A stretch of 64,000 nt of DNA from Heterodera schachtii (lineage: Eukaryota; Nematoda; Chromadorea; Rhabditida; Heteroderidae): assembly GCA_023374025.1 (NCBI GenBank), contig SIJG01000010.1, forward strand, positions 1,192,300-1,256,299, written 5' to 3'. Both the position numbers and the translations under genes were made by a program. Below, one piece after another: positions 57,037 through 64,000 of this stretch. Each line of letters opens with the position of its first letter. Position 1 is the stretch's first letter. A model generated the notes under the pieces. It worked only from the letters and a program-made list of their open reading frames with translations, searched no databases and was not told the DNA's origin.

Positions 57037-57602
57037 GTCGAAGTGTCAAAAGTATTGATGATGAGTGATCGGAAGAGGCGGGTCATTTCAGTACCGAAAA
57101 TTTATTTAAATAATTAAATTAAAATTGATAATTGAATAAAAATCTAATCTAAATTAAGCATTCATGGTATCATTTGATACCCTAAGTGTCCTCTATTTCC
57201 CTGTAAATTTCAAAAAATTTCGTTGAGTTTCAAAGAAGTTATGGCTTGTAAAATTTCAAAAATTGCTTTCTTAAATATTTTTGGCCACAACTTTGAAACT
57301 CAACGAAATTTTTTGAAATTTTACAGGGAAATAGAGGACACTTAGGGCTATCAAATAATATCAAGATTGATTAATTTGTTTGCTTGTAGAAAAAATTATG
57401 TTGCATTAAATTTGTAAAATTATTTGAGTTCTTGTTTTTTTGAAGGGTCGTGTATACTAAAATAGAGCCAAATATATTTATTATTAATAGATTGTTATTC
57501 AATTATCAATTATTTATTAATTTATTATTTAAATAAAGTTTTCTGTACTGAAATGATCCGCCTCTTCCGGTCACCCATCATTAATACTTTTTACACTTCG
57601 AC
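57037..57602. mobile_element. TIR element with long imperfect inverted ends
   Basis: Left GTCGAAGTGTCAAAAGTATT...GGAAGAGGCGGGTCATTTCA is answered by the right end TGAAATGATCCGCCTCTTCC...CACTTCGAC. The centre holds a second palindrome (about 57165-57360) built of CCTAAGTGTCCTCTATTTCC and TTTCGTTGAGTTTCAAAG words. The element directly precedes the MITE at 57610. No coding capacity. Confidence 0.75.
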
Positions 57603-57609
57603 TCATCAC

Positions 57610-58154
57610 CAGGGCTGCCAAAAGTATGCAAATGCATATTTTTTTCCTGGCTTCTCCATGCTATAAACAGCAGGAAAAACACTTTATTTTTTATGTTTGC
57701 ATATAAAAATCGGGACTTTTATTTGCATATTTTTGCATATTTCGAGATTTTTGTGCATATTTGCATATTTTGGGTTTTTTCTGCATATTTCATGCATATT
57801 TTGCCATTTTTTGTGCATATTTTCCGATTTTTTGCATATTTTGCCATTTTTCGACAAAAATTTTCCGATTTGAATATCACTTAAAAAAAAAATTGATTAG
57901 GCCTAAAATTATTTCCAAATCTGAATGGGTGCGCGAATGGGTCAACAGTGAGCTTTACTGCCGAAAATATTGAAAAATTTTTGATTTTCAATTGCAAAAT
58001 CAACCATAAAATTTATTGGGAATAAAAATTTTTTAATGAATTTGCACCCCCTAATTTTCAAGTTTTTTTGTGCATATTTGGTGCATTTACGACTTTATTT
58101 GCATATTTATGCGCATATTTTGGGTACTTTTTGTGCATATTTTTGGCAGCCCTG
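57610..58154. mobile_element. hAT-like MITE, second copy, 8-bp target duplication
   Basis: Same family as 6916-7501: ends CAGGGCTGCC and GGCAGCCCTG, internal GCATATTTTGGG words, perfect 8-bp duplication CTCATCAC (57602-57609 and 58155-58162). The two insertion sites share the word CTCAT. Confidence 0.87.
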
Positions 58155-58162
58155 CTCATCAC

Positions 58163-60180
58163 GAATTTATCTTTATTATTTCTGGCGGTGCCAAAAAACC
58201 CAATTTGAATAAAGAAGAAAATTAGAATTAAAATAAACCCGACTTTTCGGCTTCAATGGAATGATGCCAAAGTCCCCCGAAAAATATTTAAATTTTATAA
58301 CATATTAATTAACAAAACTATTGGCTTTATCAAATTTTGGTTCTCGATATTCATGTAAGGAGTTTTTATATATAAAAATTAGGCTTGCCCAGGACTGGGA
58401 ATTTAGGTAAAACAGAGAAAAAAATTAAATTTTTGTCTTCAATTTTAAAAAAAAAGAAAAAACCTCAACAAGAGTCAGACATCAGAAGCGAATTTTTTCA
58501 AATTTTAAAAATTTCTCAGGAAAAAAACGAGAAATTAATTGTACAAATTAATTATTTTCTCCTGGAATTTTTAATTTTCTTGCTATTTGCTAAAAAAAAT
58601 TACAAAAATTCTTTTTTATCTTCTGTCGTATAAATTTTCAAAAAAATTTTTTTTTTTTTGGGATGATGACCGGCGTGCCGGTAGGCAAGGCTGGAGAAAA
58701 TTGTGAAAATTGAATAGTGATTTATTAACAGATTTAACCATACATCGTCTATTTTATATGTTTTGGTCAAATCTAGAAATTCTTTTTGGGTTTTTGGTTG
58801 AAATTATTATTTATTTCTTAAAATTTAAAATGAACAAATATTTGGAACAAGCTAGAAAATTTGGCTCTATTGCAGTTCAAACGACCATAAAAAAAGACCC
58901 GACCATAAAATATTTTGACAAGTTTAATTCACCATAACTTTTTCAAGAAGTATCCAAATTAGACAATAGAATCATTCGATAACCCTAAAAAATTTTTATT
59001 AGCAAATTGCAAAGAATTTCGTTATGTTTCGAAAAAATTATGACCAAAATTTTTAAGCAGATTTTTCCCTTTTGTAGACTTTTTCTTTATTGATAATAAA
59101 CAGTAATTTTCAGGCTAATAAGTCTAATTTGGATGCTTTTTTTATGGTCGTCTTAACTGCAATAGAGCCGAAAATTTAAAGGAATATTAAAAAACTGAAA
59201 ATATATTTATCATGTGGGGAAATGTACCAAGACGCAAGCCAAATCAAGAAGCTTCGCCAAACAGCCATTTGAACACGCATATTTTTCTTTAAAGAAATAT
59301 TTTTATTTTTTAAATTTTCCCTTTCAAAAAATTCCCCTATTGGGATAAAATTTGGGGACCCGACATTTGTGTGATTTTAATGAAAAAAATTAAAATGTTT
59401 AACTGTTAGTTTTTTTAATATATTTTCTGTTTTTTCACAAACAAAATAGAAAAAAAGTAAAAATGATTGTTTTTGAAAAATATTTTTGAGCAAATCAAAT
59501 TGGAAAAATCTCGTTATCATTCGAAGGCTCTTGATAGAATAAGCTTTTCTAAACAATGTTTTTTATGTGAATAACTTTTTTCGTGAGACTTATTGCAAAA
59601 ACTTTTTATATCATCAGGTGTAGAAAATTTTTTCTATCGGTATACCAAATTTGTAAAAATTTTTAACACAAGAAAATATAGAGCGAATTGAATTCAGTTT
59701 TTTTTGTCTTGTTTTTATAATAACAGAAAATAAAGAAATAAGAGGCTAAAACGAGAAGTTTATTATTTTTCTCTGTATTCTCTATTTTATCTCTCTTTAA
59801 AGAATTTCAGAGTTATTGTAAAATAAAAAAATCTTTAAAATTTCATTAATTTGACCCTGATTTTTACGTTCAACAAAAAAACTATTTTGAACAAAAAATG
59901 TGTTGAATTTCGCTCAATTTTTGGCTAAATACTTGAAAATTTAAATGTCTTTTTCATTAAAATCTCCAATCGTCGTTTTGTCTCCAAATGTCGGAATCCC
60001 TAAGTGTCGGGTCCCCAAATTCAGGATCCCTAACTGTCGTGTCTCTAAATTTCAGGATCCCCAAAGATTACTCGCGGTTTTTTCTATTAATTGATCCGAG
60101 TTTATTTGATCATTTTCCACCATTTTATTGAAAATTTTAAATCTATTAATTGATTCGAGTTCATTTGATCATTTTCCACA
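58163..60180. other. Gene-poor interval with an inverted repeat
   Basis: No gene I can support. About 58860-59172 is a TIR-type repeat: GGCTCTATTGCAGTTCAAAC is answered by GTCTTAACTGCAATAGAGCC. 59970-60060 contains repeated CTAAGTGTCGGGTCCCCAAA-like words. Dispersed ATTCGATAACCCTAAAA repeats occur near 58975 and 59518. Confidence 0.5.
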
Positions 60181-60188
60181 GTTTTAAT

Positions 60189-60803
60189 TAGGGTTCGAGC
60201 CCCGCCCCCGTCACCCCCGCCCCCGCCGGGAGCGGGACAGGTTTTTTGGCCTCACCCCCGTCCCCGCCCCCGCGACTCAGACCCCCGCAACCCCCGCTCC
60301 CGTAAAATACACCCCCTAAGAATGGCATATTCGTGAAATTAAAGGCAAAAATATACAATTTTGAATTTTTTAACCTTCTTTTATAAATTTTTATGAAATA
60401 AAGTAAATTTGCTTATATTTTATGCAAAATATTTGTGGTTTAGTGGTTAGTGCTTCAACATTAACAATACGTTTTGTTATGAGTTCGACACCGGTTGACG
60501 TTTTCTTTTGATTTTATTTTTTTTCTGATTAATACAGGGTTTCTTTATGTTCTTTATTTCTAAGAAATGTTCTGATTTGAGGGTAATGCCTTATTTTCAT
60601 CTAAAAGAAGAAAATTTCTGAAAATTTTGCAAAGTTCTAATTAAAAATTCTTAAAATTTTCCCGGCGGCGCCTATCGGCACCCCCGCCCCCGCCCCCGCG
60701 GGGGCCGAATTATCGTGCCCCCGTCCCCGCCCCCGCGACTATGACCCCCGCCAATTCCCGCCCCCGCGAAAAGCCACCCCCGCCCCACGGGGCTCGAACC
60801 CTA
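60189..60803. mobile_element. 615-bp hAT-like MITE with CCCCGCC-rich ends
   Basis: Inverted ends TAGGGTTCGAGCCCCG, perfect 8-bp duplication GTTTTAAT (60181-60188 and 60804-60811). Both subterminal regions are CCCCGCCCCCG-rich. Around 60434-60500 there is a tRNA-like stretch (GTTTAGTGGTTAGTGC and GAGTTCGACACCGG) that does not fold as a full tRNA. Ends resemble those of 41999-43221. Confidence 0.87.
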
Positions 60804-60811
60804 GTTTTAAT

Positions 60812-63391
60812 GATCCTTTTCTTTTATACGCAAATGTTATTGTTCTCAAAACAATTTTAATAATTATTATTTCAATTATCACATTTTCATAAAATAAAAT
60901 GATTTGTGAATATTAGACAGTTTATGCATTTTTTTAATTTCCATTATTTCAGCTGGGAAAGTCAGTTTTTTCTGACCACAAACAAACTCTGAATGCATGA
61001 ATGAATCACCATGACAAAGTTAAGCGATGGAAAAAAGCAGCAGAAATTCCGACACTAATTTAAGCAAAAAGATCAGATAATTAGCAGAAGTGAAGATAAT
61101 TAATTAATTGATCAATTGCTGGAACTAATATTAAAATGGCAAAAATGGAAATAAATATTTTGTATTTATTTGTAAGCACTATTTAAAATAGCAAATAAGT
61201 TAATAACTTGAGAATTTCTCATTCATTTTCAGTTAGGGAGATTATCAAAATTCATTAAATTGTTGATGCTATGTATAATTATGCAAAAATTTTCTTGAAT
61301 TGTTGGAAGTTCTACACCTTTAGAGAGCATTTCCAATGAATTAGCAAATTTAATTATTTGGCATTTTGAGTCATAATTTACTGAATTTTTTGACTTTTCC
61401 TAGTCAGTTTCAGACAATATCAACTGAAAGATTGAAATGAACCACAGAGTTGAATGCAATTAGTTAATTAGTGATTGTGCAAATTAGGGTCCTTTTTTTG
61501 GCATTTTTGGAATCCGTGATCAGCAGAGTTCATGGCTACGAGTTTTTCAAATTACGCAAGAATAGTTTTGAATGATATTTTAATAATTGGATATGGTTAC
61601 CATAATCTCACCCCGAAAATCAAGTAGCATTTGTTACTGTCCCCGTGAGTTGAACACGAAAATGGAGATAAGTATCCTTTATTCCGGATGTAGAACCCAT
61701 TACAAACAATCCAAAATATGATAATTATTATACGATTGCATAACTAGAGGAAAAAAGAAACGGGTTCCAAATTTCGGCTTCGAGCTTCGGCTTCCGGTAA
61801 ATTACACGAAGTTTCTGGAAAATATATCCTTAAATATTGAGTTTTCTAAATGAAAAAATACGCCTTAAATTTTGTGTTCAAGAACAAGATGACATTTTTT
61901 TCAAATGTTTGAAAAAAAAAATTGTTGAAAACCTTAATAAAAAATCAATAAAAAATTTTATCCTGCGGACCCCCTTGTTTCCTAAAAATAAAAAAAAGCG
62001 TACTGCAAAAATGTGGATGACAAAAAAAGCTTGAAAATTTCTCAAAGAAAATTGACAATTTTCCTAGCAATTCGTTCAATGTATTTAAATTTTTGCTCCA
62101 AAAAGGCAATTTTAGGTGAAAATCTTTTAGAAATTTAGCCAAAATTTCAAGTTTTTCCCTGGCGGCGCTTTTAGTAACAGCGGCGCCCCACAATTTCCTT
62201 TAAATTTTTAAATTTACTAAAAATCCGCGAAGGCAATAAGAATTGACAAAAACACTTATAATTAAAAGTATATAAATTCACTTTTACTTCTCTTCATCAA
62301 AAATGATTGCTTTCTAACCTGACATGAAAACGGAGTCCCAAATTTTGAACCTTTCATTAAACAGAATTGACAAATTCAAACGAATTAAATTTTTTCGATT
62401 ATTTTTTGATAATTTTTTTAGGTTCGATCGAGCACCAAATGGAATAATTCGTTCTTGAATTAAGACCGACCCAATACTTTTGACTTTACGATATTCGTAA
62501 AAATAATTATTTATTTTTTACATTTTCCATTATAATTTTCCAAACTATACGAAATAAACAGAAGCTCAAAACCATCGCTTTCCCATTGAATCATTGAAAA
62601 ATCATTTGACGGAATAAACATAAACCAAACCAAATTATGGTGATTAATTTACATTTTGTGCTAATATCGCTCACTCCATTTATTTACCCATTCATTCATT
62701 TATTTTTTCCCATTTTTTTGCTCCGTCCGATGGAATGGTTTTCTGCAGTAAAAGTGTAAAACAACCAAAAGCATTCATTCCATCACATTTCATTTCAATT
62801 AAATTAGAGAAATTGGTCAATTAATTGCATATTAAGAAGTCAAATTAAAGGGTGAATGACCAAAATGAGTAGAAGCCTAACTCATTTGCACACAACAGGG
62901 ATAGTTGTAAGACTCCGATTCTGAATTTTCTGGGTCTCGGAATTCCGACTTTCAAATTTGAACAAAATTTTGGAACTTTTCATTTGTGTTTAGTTTTAGT
63001 ACAAAATCTATTTCTATTAATAAATTGAACATAAAACTCTTTAATTTTTAAAAAAATTACGCAAAAGCCCGAAGATTTGGTAATTTTTTGAATAAACCGT
63101 TGTTAAATTCTACTTAAAAGTTCGGGTTCCGACTCCCGAATTTTTTTAGGTCCAGGAATTCAGATTGAATTTTTTGGGGCCTAGGAATTCCATCACTGAT
63201 GCATAATCATTTCAATCCTCTTATTTGCCTTTTCAATTTCCATCCGTGGAAATACCACAACAGATGCCATGAATATGGCACAGTCGATGCATATCAAAAA
63301 AGAGCAGATTGTTTTTTACTATGGCTCAACATTTTAAATATGAATATGTGCTTTGTTTTTAGGGAGGGCCTAAATCCATTCTACTGTAAAA
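60812..63391. other. Gene-poor interval; relic of the 50-kb repeat near its end
   Basis: I see no gene on either strand. At 63245-63295 GGAAATACCACAACAGATGCC is an 18-of-21 match to GGAAATGGCACAACCGATGCC of the repeat exons near 50619; the frame reads IRGNTTTDAMNMAQSMH, like the ARGNDTE part of that gene's last exon. Confidence 0.45.
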
Positions 63392-63772
63392 ATGTTCTAC
63401 TTCCAATTTAATGTTATGCTGGTATCCGTCGTCGCCCTGCTCTTTGATAATACCAATTCTGTTTGGTTTGGTCCTCTGAGCGAGGACGATTTGCGTTTTC
63501 TGCGTGAACAGGGTGTAACGATAAAAAACCCTACCACTTCTGAAGAAATTGCTAATGGGTTTAAGCTGTTTGGAAAAATCATAACGGATATGGTCTTCTG
63601 GAAACCGCCGAGTTACGAGCAGTTCAAGCAGCAGGAGTGGGCGGAGATCCGCAATCAAGATGGCAAAGAGCAAAGTTGGTTTTTCATGATAACCAGAGAG
63701 TGCCCGCATTTTGGCAAAGTTAGGATTTTGAAAATGACCGTTTTAAACTCGGTGCTGATTCTGAGAAATTAA
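63392..63772 (+). CDS. Secreted protein of unknown function
   Basis: A 126-codon open frame beginning MFYFQFNVMLVSVVALLF, a credible signal peptide with cleavage around NTNS|VW. The mature part is rich in charged and aromatic residues (FGPLSEDDLRFLREQGVTIK, then EEIANGFKLFGKI, then PPSYEQFKQQEWAEI) and has a single cysteine. Possible donors (CAAA|GTTGGT near 63673, AAA|GTTAGG near 63719) mean that the end may be spliced and the gene may run past the window. Family not recognised. Its position in a probable plant parasite and the signal peptide make it an effector candidate by inference only. Confidence 0.5.
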   Translation: MFYFQFNVMLVSVVALLFDNTNSVWFGPLSEDDLRFLREQGVTIKNPTTSEEIANGFKLFGKIITDMVFWKPPSYEQFKQQEWAEIRNQDGKEQSWFFMITRECPHFGKVRILKMTVLNSVLILRN

Positions 63773-64000
63773 ATATCCTTCAAAATTTCCGCCGGCGGCG
63801 CCGGAAAAGGTGGACCAAAAAATCTTCCAGAATTTTTAACACAATACAAGAAGTTGAACTAGGGATTTGTGAAATAAGAAAATCGTGAAGTTTAACACAT
63901 AAATTTAACAAGCTGAAAAATTTAATTTTTCTAAGTTTTTCAAACAAAATAATGTTTTCGAAAAATGAATAATTTTCACATGACTTAAATCAAACACTTA
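63773..64000. other. AT-rich end of window
   Basis: I see nothing firm here. It begins with a GCCGGCGGCGCCGG word and becomes AT-rich; a further exon of the preceding gene cannot be excluded. Confidence 0.4.

Noticed and set aside
60434..60500. tRNA gene on the plus strand
   Set aside because: A- and B-box-like words are present but acceptor and anticodon stems do not form; it lies inside a MITE.

Overview
The window looks like a piece of a nematode genome, most probably a plant-parasitic cyst nematode (Globodera/Heterodera group). The evidence is: AT-rich, intron-dense DNA; a large family of spliced F-box-like genes of a kind I associate with Globodera; a DUF273 glycosyltransferase-like gene, a family typical of nematodes; degenerate TTAGGC (nematode telomere) repeats; and two introns that only fit if GC-AG splicing is used, which is unusually common in cyst nematodes. 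The genus is inference. There is no bacterial or viral gene here and no CRISPR array.

Left part (about 2.9 to 38.6 kb): a cluster of at least 16 F-box-like loci on both strands. Two gene types alternate. Type 2 has a tiny first exon (usually 11 nt, start Met-Asn-Arg-Arg), an F-box-like exon 2, two exons for the body and a short last exon; intact copies are at 7812-9173, 11516-13554, 16175-17602 and 25082-27018. Type 1 puts a transmembrane anchor in front of the same body; intact copies are at 2942-4496 and 37076-38634. The other loci are frameshifted (4796-6063), deleted (29836-31452), truncated (32156-33118, 33371-34822), duplicated (35036-35613) or only fragments. A type 2 + type 1 pair was duplicated between 29.8 and 38.9 kb, and one end was duplicated again as a near-identical 791-bp tandem repeat that ends in a TTAGGC-like tract.

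Middle and right part (39 to 64 kb): gene-poor, repeat-rich DNA with four recognisable coding loci. A minus-strand DUF273 type II membrane glycosyltransferase-like gene spans 43.4-46.9 kb (nine exons, one apparent 1-nt frameshift). A secreted protein gene at 49988-50862 is built of near-identical exons, one repeat per exon. A Ly6/ET-module-like cysteine-rich GPI-type protein lies at 52.3-53.3 kb. A single-exon secreted protein of unknown function is at 63.4 kb, next to a weak relic of the 50-kb repeat.

Mobile DNA is everywhere. At least five non-autonomous elements have terminal inverted repeats (TIRs) and perfect 8-bp target duplications (hAT-like), one 728-bp element has a perfect 10-bp duplication (Mutator-like), and a 1969-bp element has two 627-bp inverted arms. 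No transposase gene was found. Several elements sit inside F-box-like genes, so transposition, tandem duplication and decay together explain much of the cluster's structure. Exon boundaries were read by hand from GT/AG (or GC/AG) signals, phase and paralogue comparison; no transcript data were available.
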